A program made the position numbers and the translations under genes. From an uncultured Pseudomonadota bacterium (lineage in GTDB: Bacteria; Pseudomonadota; Gammaproteobacteria; Burkholderiales; SG8-39): a stretch of 64,000 nt of DNA. The DNA lies in contig CAIXPL010000008.1 in the NCBI GenBank assembly GCA_903921325.1, positions 62,001 through 126,000 on the forward strand. The letters are read 5' to 3'. Under the pieces are notes generated by a model that did no database searches, was not told the DNA's origin, and saw only the letters and a program-made list of their open reading frames with translations. Position 1 is the first letter of the stretch. Every line of letters starts with the position of its first letter. Of this stretch, positions 9,633 to 16,858 are shown piece by piece.

Positions 9633-10280
9633 TCATGCGGCACCACCCAGCGGTTCGGCCGAGACGAGCACGAAGGCCACAAGACAGGTTTCATTGGTGC
9701 GATTGCTCCAGGCGTGATTGGTGCCGCGCTGGATCAAGATGTCACCGGCCTTGAGCAAGGTTTCACCTTCATCCATCAATGCATAGATCTCACCGCGCAG
9801 CACGATGACATAGTCCACGGTGTTGGTGCGATGCATGCCGGCATGGCGACCAGAGCCCGAGCTATCCCGGGTGGCCCCCATGTCCTTGTAATAGTTCTCC
9901 GGGGCAATGGTGGCCAGGCGCACGCTATCGGGCGGATATTCAATCACGCGAAACACCGACCCACTGGGCAAAGGTTCAATGCCGCGCGGTTTCGTGCTGG
10001 GATCGTCATTGCCTTCATTGCTCGCCGGGCTTGCGGTGGTCTCCCACAACTCGGTCAGTTGCAAACCGCCTGCGGCGACCAGACGGCGACTGTTGGGTGC
10101 CACACCGTCCATGACGATGACCGAGCGACCGGCGGCATCATGCCCGGTCACGACACGGCGAAAGGTAGCCGGGGGCGGCAGGCTGGCGACGGATTGCGCC
10201 TGGGCGCCGGTGACGGACGTGTGGCCGGTCGCGGAATGTGCGCCCGCAGGCGATGACGATGTTTGAGAAGATGAACTCAT
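9633..10280 (-). CDS. Cupin-domain protein (paralogue of 41102-41650)
   Basis: 215-residue cupin with a Ser-rich N-terminus. The C-terminal half has HRTNTVDYVIVLRGEIYALMD, then LLKAGDILIQRGTNHAWSNR, nearly the same as in the cupin at 41102-41650. Both also share an N-terminal RRVVTGHD...G segment. The ATG overlaps the stop of the CocE-type hydrolase by 4 bases (ATGA), so they are coupled. These cupins recur beside CMD-like proteins here and may act on the hydrolase product; that is inference. Confidence 0.85.
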   Translation of the reverse strand: MSSSSQTSSSPAGAHSATGHTSVTGAQAQSVASLPPPATFRRVVTGHDAAGRSVIVMDGVAPNSRRLVAAGGLQLTELWETTASPASNEGNDDPSTKPRGIEPLPSGSVFRVIEYPPDSVRLATIAPENYYKDMGATRDSSGSGRHAGMHRTNTVDYVIVLRGEIYALMDEGETLLKAGDILIQRGTNHAWSNRTNETCLVAFVLVSAEPLGGAA

Positions 10281-12175
10281 GGCAGCACCGGTAGTTGAAG
10301 ATAGGAAGCGTGATCGCCACCCGTACACAGGGTGTTCATGGCACCGAAGATCTCTGGCGGCCGATCAATCGGGTCATCGTGGTAGAAAAAGCCCGAACCC
10401 TTGAATGGCCCCGGTTCTTCAGGACGTTCAAAATCCCGGCCCGCAACGATCAGGTCGAGCCGCCCACCGGCTGGCAATGCGATGCTGCCGGGCCAGATTT
10501 CCACATCGACCGGGTAAACCTGCCCGGGGGTCAGCGGCTGCAATTCATCATGTGCCTGACAGGGTTGATAGTCAGTCGAGCGTGTCGGATCGAGCTTGCG
10601 ATGCGACACCCGCAGCCAGCCCTGACTCACCGGTGAGCGCGGCTCGGTGGCGCTAAAGAACACCGCCTCGCGGCCACTGGCATCAAAGGCACGCAGTGTC
10701 AGGAAGAGATCCATATCGGTGCTGTCGGAGGCCACCCACAGACGCGCCATCATGGGTCCGGCCAAACTTAAAGGTTCCGCCAGTGGTCCGGTAGAAAAAC
10801 TCAAACCACGACTGCCCGGGGCGTAACGTACCTTCCCTGATGGCGGCAGCGGTGCCTGCAATCCCCCGCGCCCCTCGTCGGCGGAGTGACCGCCGTCATC
10901 GAGCAGTGCGGCATTGTCCGCATGCAAATACAGTCGGGTCCAACGCGTCGTGCTCAACGGCCATTGCGTGTCCGTGACGGTTCGCGCAATGCCATCATCG
11001 GTCGAACGCAGGTTGACTTCGACCCTGGGTTCAGTCTCCCAGCCATTGTCGATCTCTTTAAGGTAACGATCGAAGAATCGCCGTTGCAGCACCACGCTGT
11101 CAGGATGGATGAAGGTCAGGAAGTAAGAGCCCGGCTGTACCTTGAGCCATTTGTCGCGCGAGGCGATGCGGCGATAGCCCTCGATGGTGCCGCGCAGGTG
11201 CAGACCCAGCCCGCCCCAGTTGGCGACCACCAGCGCAGGGATCTCGATTTGCGACAGATCCGGGGTGCGGCTGCGGTACCACTCATCCTCAAGAGGATGC
11301 GCACGCAGATCGGCAATATAGTCAGCGCGATTGGCAAGCAATTGCGCTGACGTGAGCGCTTCGGGCCCAGGATTGCGCTCACCGCTCACCAGATCAGTGA
11401 GTGGGGTATCGGCATTGCCGTGCTGATTGCGCAGTACGCTGCGATTCCACCAGCGTTGCAAAAACCCGCTTGCCAGAATGCCACCCTGGCGCGTACGGTC
11501 ACGATAGAAATCGAACGTGCCCTGCCACGGGATCAGCGCGGCCAGATGCGGTGGACGTTGCGCCGCGATCGACCACTGCCCGGCGGCGTAGTACGAGATT
11601 CCGAGCAGACCCACCTTGCCGTTGCTCCAGGGCTGCGCAGCGGCCCATTCAATCGCATCATAGAAATCGCGGAATTCAGCCGGTGAATTCACATCCAGCC
11701 GTCCAGGCGATTTGCCGGCACCGCGCGAATCGACTTTCACCACCACATAACCATGCGGTGCCCAGCATTCCGGATCAGGGGTCTCGAACACCAGATGCTT
11801 GCAGGAGGACGCAGCGAGGATCTCCGGATAGCGTTCATTGAGCGCAGACCAGGCCTCCGGCATGAACTGGCTCAAGTGCACATCCTTGCCATAGGGGCCA
11901 AGGGTCATGATCACGGGGTAGCGCTCTGACGCCGCATCGGCAGCCGGTCGCACGGGGCGAAACACATTGGCACGTAACTGAGCACCATCGCGCATTGGCA
12001 CGGCCACGTCCTTGTCCAGGTGCATGAGGTAGGACTGAGATTCAGCCACCGGCTTCGCTCCAGCGCTGGGTTTCGCTCCAGCCGCCCGCTTCGCTTCAGC
12101 GGCTTGCATCCCTTCAGCAGTTGGATTCGCTTCGATGAAAGACTTCGTTTGGGCGTTCGGCATCGACTCGGACAT
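10277..12175 (-). CDS. CocE/NonD-family serine hydrolase
   Basis: 632-residue hydrolase of the cocaine esterase/X-Pro dipeptidyl-peptidase-like family. After a low-complexity N-terminus (residues about 11-46, six-residue repeats such as AGAKPS), the alpha/beta core begins at VPMRDGAQLRANVF. The nucleophile elbow is GISYYA. The C-terminal half (PLSLAGPMMARLWVASD onward) is the jelly-roll domain of the family. ATG 12175 has GGAGA 9 bases upstream. Members cleave acyl esters or amides. It follows the TRAP permeases by 44 bp and overlaps the cupin, so it probably processes the imported compound. Confidence 0.88.
   Translation of the reverse strand: MSESMPNAQTKSFIEANPTAEGMQAAEAKRAAGAKPSAGAKPVAESQSYLMHLDKDVAVPMRDGAQLRANVFRPVRPAADAASERYPVIMTLGPYGKDVHLSQFMPEAWSALNERYPEILAASSCKHLVFETPDPECWAPHGYVVVKVDSRGAGKSPGRLDVNSPAEFRDFYDAIEWAAAQPWSNGKVGLLGISYYAAGQWSIAAQRPPHLAALIPWQGTFDFYRDRTRQGGILASGFLQRWWNRSVLRNQHGNADTPLTDLVSGERNPGPEALTSAQLLANRADYIADLRAHPLEDEWYRSRTPDLSQIEIPALVVANWGGLGLHLRGTIEGYRRIASRDKWLKVQPGSYFLTFIHPDSVVLQRRFFDRYLKEIDNGWETEPRVEVNLRSTDDGIARTVTDTQWPLSTTRWTRLYLHADNAALLDDGGHSADEGRGGLQAPLPPSGKVRYAPGSRGLSFSTGPLAEPLSLAGPMMARLWVASDSTDMDLFLTLRAFDASGREAVFFSATEPRSPVSQGWLRVSHRKLDPTRSTDYQPCQAHDELQPLTPGQVYPVDVEIWPGSIALPAGGRLDLIVAGRDFERPEEPGPFKGSGFFYHDDPIDRPPEIFGAMNTLCTGGDHASYLQLPVLP
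12054..12143. repeat. Five degenerate 18-bp tandem repeats
   Basis: Copies start at 12054, 12072, 12090, 12108 and 12126, each close to TTCGCTYCAGC plus 7 variable bases. They lie in frame inside the start of the CocE-type hydrolase and encode the six-residue Ala/Lys-rich repeats. The number of units could vary between strains without breaking the frame. Confidence 0.75.
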
Positions 12176-12219
12176 GCGAGAGGTCTCCGGATGGCTCGTG
12201 GCCAGGGCTGATCGGCGCT

Positions 12220-13500
12220 TTAATTGCTCAGCAGCAGGTGCATGCTGGCAAGCGATATGGCGGGAATGTAAGTGATCAGCATCAGTGCGGCCAGATAGAT
12301 AAAGAGGAAGGGGATGATGCCGCGGTAAATTGTTTTGAGCGGCAAGCCAAGCACCGATTGCGCCACAAAGATGTTCATGCCAAAGGGTGGGTGAAACAGG
12401 CCAATGGCCAGGTTCACCGTGACAACGATACCGAAGTGCACCCCATCAATCCCCACTGCCTTCACGATCGGTACCAGCAACGGTGAGAGCAGCAGGATGG
12501 CCGATAGCGGATCGAGAAAGCAGCCCACCACCAGCAAGCCGACGTTGATGGACAGCAGCAGCATCCAGGGCGTGATTTGCGCCGCCTGGAGCCAGGCCAC
12601 CATTGCAGCGGGTACCTGGTTCACCGTCAGCAGCCAGGCAAACACATTGGCGCAGGCCACGATGATGAGAATCTGACCGGTAAAGAGCGCCGTCGTGCCG
12701 GCCGCCGCCACGATGTCTTTCCAACCGAGTTCGCGAAACACGAACCGGGTGACAACTGCCGCGTAGACACAGGCGACCGCAGCGGCCTCGGTGGGCGCGA
12801 ACAGCCCCCCGTAAATGCCGCCAAGAATGATGAACGGGGCGCCGAGCGCCCACACCCCGCGGCCGGTGGCGCGCAGAAACCGCTCCCAACTGAACGCGAC
12901 ACCGGCACCGATTTTATTTCGGCGTGCGAACCAGATGACATAGATGGCGAGCATCAGCGCGATCAGCAAACCAGGCAGCACGCCTGCTGCGTAGAGCCGC
13001 GGCACCGACTCCTCGGCCGCCGTGCCATAGACGATCATCGGAATGCTCGGCGGGATGATGATGTCAATCGCGCCTACGGCAGTGATCAGACCGGCGGTGA
13101 ACTGCTCCGGATAGCCGGCTTTGCGCATGGCAGGCAGCATCACCTTGCCGACGGTTGCCACCGTCGCGGCACTGGCGCCGGAAATCGCACCAAAAATGGC
13201 CGACGTGCCCACGGTAGTCACCCCGAGGCTGCCGCGCAGTGAACCGACGCCAGACTGCACGAAGTCGACCAGGCGCTCAGCCACACTACCGCGCCCCATC
13301 AATTCACCGGCGTAGATGAAAAACGGGATGGCGAGCAGTGCATAGGCGTCGATGGCGCCAAACAGGTTCTGGTGCAAGGCGGCCAGCGGAACATGCATGA
13401 AGAACACGAGTGCCACCGACACCGAGCACAGCAGCACGATAAAAATCGGAAACCCTGAGAGCAGCAGAACGACCGGAACAAAGCCCAGAGCGAAACTCAT
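12220..13500 (-). CDS. TRAP transporter large permease (DctM)
   Basis: 426-residue integral membrane protein of the TRAP DctM family, the ion-coupled channel subunit of a binding-protein-dependent secondary importer. The N-terminus VLLLSGFPIFIVLLCSVSVA and the motif IPFFIYAGELMGRG are typical, as is GAIDIIIPPSIPMIVYG. Roughly a dozen hydrophobic segments are visible. The start ATG overlaps the dctQ stop by 4 bases. No DctP periplasmic receptor is encoded in the window, so the receptor must come from elsewhere. Confidence 0.95.
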   Translation of the reverse strand: MSFALGFVPVVLLLSGFPIFIVLLCSVSVALVFFMHVPLAALHQNLFGAIDAYALLAIPFFIYAGELMGRGSVAERLVDFVQSGVGSLRGSLGVTTVGTSAIFGAISGASAATVATVGKVMLPAMRKAGYPEQFTAGLITAVGAIDIIIPPSIPMIVYGTAAEESVPRLYAAGVLPGLLIALMLAIYVIWFARRNKIGAGVAFSWERFLRATGRGVWALGAPFIILGGIYGGLFAPTEAAAVACVYAAVVTRFVFRELGWKDIVAAAGTTALFTGQILIIVACANVFAWLLTVNQVPAAMVAWLQAAQITPWMLLLSINVGLLVVGCFLDPLSAILLLSPLLVPIVKAVGIDGVHFGIVVTVNLAIGLFHPPFGMNIFVAQSVLGLPLKTIYRGIIPFLFIYLAALMLITYIPAISLASMHLLLSN

Positions 13501-14024
13501 GCTGCGTGCTCCTCGTGATCGCCACGGGCATCGTCGGCAGCGAGTTCATCACGATCCCCAGTCAATAGGCGCACCAGGCGGATGAGGGAAATGAGCGCAA
13601 TCAGCGAAAAGCCGAGCGCGACGGCGCCATGCGGTAACCACATCGGGATGCCGGCGTTGTCGCTACGCCGATCGAGAATAAGCATTTGCATCACGTACTT
13701 CCACGAGAAGACCGACACAAAACAGGCGAGCACCGCGGTGATCAGGCGCTCGGCCATGCTGATGGCCCGCCGGTATACCGTGGGCAGCATATGCACCAGC
13801 ACATCCATGCGCAGGTGCATGCGGCGCCAGGTGACGGTCACCGCCCCCAGAAAGGCCATGCAGACCATCACGTAGATCTGCACTTCGTCGGCGCCGGTGA
13901 TCGAACGATCAAACAGGTAGCGGCCCAGAACATTGGCAAAATTCAAAGCCACTGCGACGATGAACCCGAGTGCAAGAATGCGCTCGATCGTATTGCTGAT
14001 TCGGTCAAACACGCGATCAATCAA
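13497..14024 (-). CDS. TRAP transporter small permease (DctQ)
   Basis: About 175 residues with four membrane segments, the DctQ partner of the adjacent large permease. Family marks are ILALGFIVAVALNFANVLGRYLF and the central ADEVQIYVMVCMAFLGAV. No ATG is available. A TTG at 14024 (LIDRVFDRIS) has GGAG 7 bases upstream and is my choice; a TTG at 14066 would add 14 residues translated from a 39-bp tandem repeat, and a GTG at 14015 is also possible. The C-terminus ends in an acidic tail. Downstream of marR in the same direction. Confidence 0.85.
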   Translation of the reverse strand: MIDRVFDRISNTIERILALGFIVAVALNFANVLGRYLFDRSITGADEVQIYVMVCMAFLGAVTVTWRRMHLRMDVLVHMLPTVYRRAISMAERLITAVLACFVSVFSWKYVMQMLILDRRSDNAGIPMWLPHGAVALGFSLIALISLIRLVRLLTGDRDELAADDARGDHEEHAA

Positions 14025-14039
14025 GGACGGGCTCCAGAG

Positions 14040-14132
14040 GTGTGCTGCGGCAAAGTGCCAGCTCAAGATGAATGGGAAGTGCGTCGCGGCAAAGTGCCGG
14101 CTCAGGATGAAAGGGATGTGCGTCGCGGCAAT
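14040..14132. repeat. 39-bp tandem repeat between marR and dctQ
   Basis: Two near-full units (14040-14078, 14079-14117) and a partial third (from 14118) share GCGGCAAAGTGCC and GCTCARGATGAA blocks at exact 39-base offsets. The repeat overlaps the 3' end of marR and the leader of dctQ. 39 is a multiple of three, so the marR C-terminus could have been altered in frame. Confidence 0.8.
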
Positions 14133-14599
14133 GCGACATTGCCGGCGATGCGACGCAGCAGGATGCGCAGTTTGGCGGCCTCAGCCGCCTCGATTCCAGC
14201 CAGCGCGGTGCGCTCCAGTGCCAGGGCCAGCGGCGAGATTTTATCGACCAGCGCGCGCCCGTCACGGGTCAGGCGCAGACTGAGCGATCGGGCGTCTTTG
14301 CCGGGCCGCCGTTGTACCCGCCCGGCGTTCACCGCGCTCGCAACCAGGCGCGACGCAGTATAGATTTCAAGACCCGCGCGCTCGGCAATCGCGGTCACAG
14401 TCTCGTCCTCTCGATCGGCGAGTGCGGCGAGCACCCGCCACATCGGCAGCGTGATGCCAAAGCGTTTCAGATCGGCCTTGAAGGCGTTGCCGATGCTGGT
14501 GCCGGCGTCATAGAGATAGGGTAGCGGCGACTCGATATCAAAGGTGGACGGATGGCCCCGCCCCCCTGCCGCTTCGCTTGTCTCTGTGCGCGTTTTCAT
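14102..14599 (-). CDS. MarR-family transcriptional regulator
   Basis: 165-residue winged-helix regulator. The helix-turn-helix is about residues 52-95 (LPMWRVLAALADRE, then TVTAIAERAGLEIYTASRLV), followed by the wing RRPGKDARSLSLRLT. Dimer helices flank it. It heads the minus-strand run containing TRAP permeases, CocE hydrolase, cupin and CMD protein. Upstream lies a palindrome TTGCAnnTGCAA at 14625-14636 that also occurs before the flavin monooxygenase gene at 15531. I infer that this protein represses both units and responds to an aromatic ligand. Confidence 0.9.
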   Translation of the reverse strand: MKTRTETSEAAGGRGHPSTFDIESPLPYLYDAGTSIGNAFKADLKRFGITLPMWRVLAALADREDETVTAIAERAGLEIYTASRLVASAVNAGRVQRRPGKDARSLSLRLTRDGRALVDKISPLALALERTALAGIEAAEAAKLRILLRRIAGNVALPRRTSLSS

Positions 14600-14624
14600 G
14601 GATGTAGGTTATAGCCAAGATCGT

Positions 14625-14636
14625 TTGCATCTGCAA
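14625..14636. promoter_or_regulatory. Candidate MarR operator upstream of marR
   Basis: TTGCATCTGCAA, a 5-2-5 palindrome 26 bases upstream of the marR ATG. The longer context CGTTTGCAnnTGCAA is shared with 15448-15461. MarR proteins bind palindromes of about this size near their own promoters; assignment is inference. Confidence 0.6.
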
Positions 14637-14763
14637 GGATGACTTGGGGACGGAGCGGGGTGCAACGGACGTCGCGCGTCGCTTGGTGACTTCAGAATGC
14701 GCATGAATTGATCATGAGCGTCTGCTGGCCGTACGCTCCGCGATACCGAGCAACGGTCAATGC

Positions 14764-14792
14764 TTGACCTCTAATTAGATTGCATATACATT
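14764..14792 (+). promoter_or_regulatory. Promoter of the brnTA locus with internal palindrome
   Basis: TTGACC at 14764-14769 is followed by TATACA (14785-14790, spacing 15) or TACATT (14787-14792, spacing 17). The spacer contains a perfect palindrome TCTAATTAGA at 14770-14779. The expected transcript start falls at or next to the brnT GTG at 14799, so the message may be leaderless. BrnTA systems are autorepressed; the palindrome is a plausible operator. Confidence 0.55.
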
Positions 14793-14798
14793 TTATCA

Positions 14799-15066
14799 GT
14801 GATCACCTGGGATTCTGCGAAGCGCCGCGAGAACCTCAAGAAGCACGGGGTCGATCTGGCGAAGCTGGAAGTGGTGTTCGATTTCCCCATGATCACATTG
14901 GAGGACGATCGCGCACTACGGCGAAGTGAGGCTGCAAAGCTTAGGCATGTGGCGCGAGCGGGTTGTTCTACTTGTTTGGACGCCGCGCGGTGACGACACC
15001 GCGCACTTGATTTCCTGCCGCTATGCCGACCGCAAACAAACAGAAGCGTACTGCGCAGCCCTTTAG
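14799..15066 (+). pseudogene. brnT: BrnT-family ribonuclease toxin, frameshifted
   Basis: The first frame (GTG 14799) encodes the BrnT N-terminus ITWDSAKRRENLKKHGVDLA through LEDDR, then drifts into non-family sequence and stops at 14993. The remainder continues in the +1 frame from about 14916 as HYGEVRLQSLGMWRERVVLL and TPRGDDTAHLISCRYADRKQ, to a TAG at 15064-15066. Together they make a full-length BrnT of about 89 residues. One extra base near 14910-14918 explains this, so the toxin is probably dead unless it is a sequencing error or a slippage site. BrnT is a RelE-fold mRNA interferase neutralised by BrnA. The antitoxin downstream is intact. Confidence 0.8.
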
Positions 15067-15388
15067 GGCAACAGAAATAAGAGTGGCAAAGGCGGCTGCA
15101 TCACCCATCGCAGCCGCTTCTATCCCGGCTGTGGATTGGAGCAAAGGCACACTTTCCCACGGCGGCGGTGTTGCCGAGACGATTCGTGCAGTGCGGCGGG
15201 CACGTGGACCAAACAAGAATCCGACGAAGGAGCAGGTCGCGATCCGCTTCGATCGGGATATCCTCATTGCCTTTCGTGAGGGCGGGCCTGGATGGCAAAC
15301 CCGTATGAACGCCGCACTGAAGGAATGGTTAGCCGGCCATCCAGCAAAGCGCAAGACCGGCCGAGTGGAAGCAGACCGCCGATCATAG
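15023..15388 (+). CDS. brnA: BrnA-family antitoxin
   Basis: 121 residues. The C-terminal ribbon-helix-helix domain is recognisable: PTKEQVAIRFDRDILIAFRE, then GPGWQTRMNAALKEWL, the hallmark of BrnA (residues about 67-105). The N-terminus is basic and Ala-rich and contains VDWSKGTL. It overlaps the frameshifted brnT by 44 bases, the usual brnT-brnA arrangement. BrnA binds BrnT and represses the shared promoter. Here it may persist as a lone antitoxin or repressor. Confidence 0.85.
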   Translation: MPTANKQKRTAQPFRATEIRVAKAAASPIAAASIPAVDWSKGTLSHGGGVAETIRAVRRARGPNKNPTKEQVAIRFDRDILIAFREGGPGWQTRMNAALKEWLAGHPAKRKTGRVEADRRS

Positions 15389-15449
15389 ATCGGCGCGGAT
15401 TAGGTCTTGTAATTTCAATCGGGTCAAACGCCGCTTGGCAGCAAAACGT

Positions 15450-15461
15450 TTGCAATTGCAA
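15450..15461. promoter_or_regulatory. Candidate MarR operator upstream of the flavin monooxygenase
   Basis: TTGCAATTGCAA is a perfect 12-base palindrome 69 bases upstream of ATG 15531. It shares CGTTTGCAnnTGCAA with the site upstream of marR. The 142 bp between brnA and the monooxygenase holds no gene. Confidence 0.6.
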
Positions 15462-15530
15462 CTATCGTGTGCTTGAATCGCCGCCTCGACCGGCAACGAT
15501 CGGTCCGACTGCGTGAGGAGATCCACGATC

Positions 15531-16724
15531 ATGGCGATTACGTCGCAACAGCAGTTGCTTGAAAACGCCCGCGCACTGGTGCCGACCCTGCGCGCGGCCA
15601 GGGCCGCAACCGAGCGCGAGCGGCGCGTGCCCTCGTCGCATATCGACCTGATGCGCGAAGCGGGTTTCCCGCGCCTGATGCGACCGGCCCGCTTTGGCGG
15701 CCTTGAGCTCGGCTTCAGCGAGCTGCTGCAAATCAGCGTCGAACTGGCGCGCGGTTGCGGCTCGACCGCCTGGTGTTTTGGTCTGATCTCAATTCACCAG
15801 TGGATCCTCGCCACCTTCCCCGATCCGGCGCAGCACGATGTGCTCGATAGCGACCAGGATGCGGTCATTTGCGGCTCGTATGCTCCGGTCGCGCATGCCC
15901 AGGCCGTCGCGGGTGGGTATCAGGTGCAGGGTCGCTGGGGCTTTGCCAGCAACTGTGACAACGCCACCTGGGCCCTGCTCGGGGTGCACTTCCCGGTCGA
16001 CCCGGTCACTGGGGTATCGCCGGGACCGGGCTTTGTGATCGTGCCGCGCGCTGACTACCTGATCGAGGACAACTGGCAAACCGTGGGCCTGTGCGGCACC
16101 GGCAGCAAGAACATCGTGATCAATTCACCGGTGTTCGTACCCGCGCACCGCCGCCTCACCTACGCCGAAGCCGCCTCCAATCTGCCGCCGGGAGCGCAGA
16201 TCAATCACAACCCGATCTACCGGATTCCGTTTCTGGCGGCGATTCCGGTGTCGATTGCTGCCCCGGCGATTGGCATGGTGAACGCGGCGATTGAGGAGTT
16301 TCTTGAGATGGCAGGTGCGCGCGTCACGCGCGGTGCGGTCGCCGGTGGCGGCCGCTCGATGGCTGAATTCCAGACGGTGCAATTGCGCCTGGCCGATGCC
16401 ACCGCCAAAGTGGACGCAGCCCGATTGCTGCTTGAGCGCGACTTGCGCGACGTCGAGCGCTGCGCCGCCCAAGGCATTGCAATTACGCTCGACCAGCGCC
16501 TGCGCAATCGCCGCGACCAGGCTTTCGCGGTGAAGCTGTGTGCCGAGGCGATCGACACCCTGTATGCTGCCGTGGGCGGTGGAGGCCTTTATCTCTCTAA
16601 TGGCATCCAACAGGCGTGGCGCGACGTGAATGGCGTGGCCAAACATATCAGTCTGAATTGGGACGCCGTAGGCACGATGTATGGGCAGCACGTGCTTGGC
16701 CTGCCCCCACAAGGGCAATACTGA
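15531..16724 (+). CDS. Acyl-CoA dehydrogenase-fold flavin-dependent monooxygenase (group D)
   Basis: 397 residues with the acyl-CoA dehydrogenase fold, closest in style to the reduced-flavin oxygenases HsaA and p-hydroxyphenylacetate hydroxylase C2. Marks are IDLMREAGFPRLMRPARFGG, the flavin-site segment GRWGFASNCDNATWALLGV, and WRDVNGVAKHISLNWDAVG at the C-terminus. The catalytic Glu of true acyl-CoA dehydrogenases is not evident. AGGAG (15515-15519) lies 11 bases before ATG. A flavin reductase partner is not in the neighbourhood. A palindrome shared with marR lies upstream, so it probably belongs to the same aromatic-compound regulon. Confidence 0.82.
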   Translation: MAITSQQQLLENARALVPTLRAARAATERERRVPSSHIDLMREAGFPRLMRPARFGGLELGFSELLQISVELARGCGSTAWCFGLISIHQWILATFPDPAQHDVLDSDQDAVICGSYAPVAHAQAVAGGYQVQGRWGFASNCDNATWALLGVHFPVDPVTGVSPGPGFVIVPRADYLIEDNWQTVGLCGTGSKNIVINSPVFVPAHRRLTYAEAASNLPPGAQINHNPIYRIPFLAAIPVSIAAPAIGMVNAAIEEFLEMAGARVTRGAVAGGGRSMAEFQTVQLRLADATAKVDAARLLLERDLRDVERCAAQGIAITLDQRLRNRRDQAFAVKLCAEAIDTLYAAVGGGGLYLSNGIQQAWRDVNGVAKHISLNWDAVGTMYGQHVLGLPPQGQY

Positions 16725-16755
16725 CACTCAGCAACGGGCCGGGCTTGGATCGGAC

Positions 16756-16788
16756 CCTGCCTTATGGCAGGATTCTTGCTTGATTTTT
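16756..16788 (+). terminator. Probable intrinsic terminator
   Basis: Perfect 6-bp stem CCTGCC (16756-16761) / GGCAGG (16766-16771) with loop TTAT, followed by a T-rich stretch ending in TTTTT. It sits 31 bases after the flavin monooxygenase stop and separates it from the ATP-grasp operon. Confidence 0.6.
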
Positions 16789-16858
16789 GCGCTCGGTCAG
16801 GCACCTGTCATTCTTCAGGAGCATGCTGTGACCTGGATCGTCAGGAGTGTTTCCGTAC

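Noticed and set aside
9448-9636. Signal-peptide-like upstream extension of the CMD protein
   Set aside because: Not fully excluded, but the ATG at 9447 has GGAG at good distance and family members are cytoplasmic.
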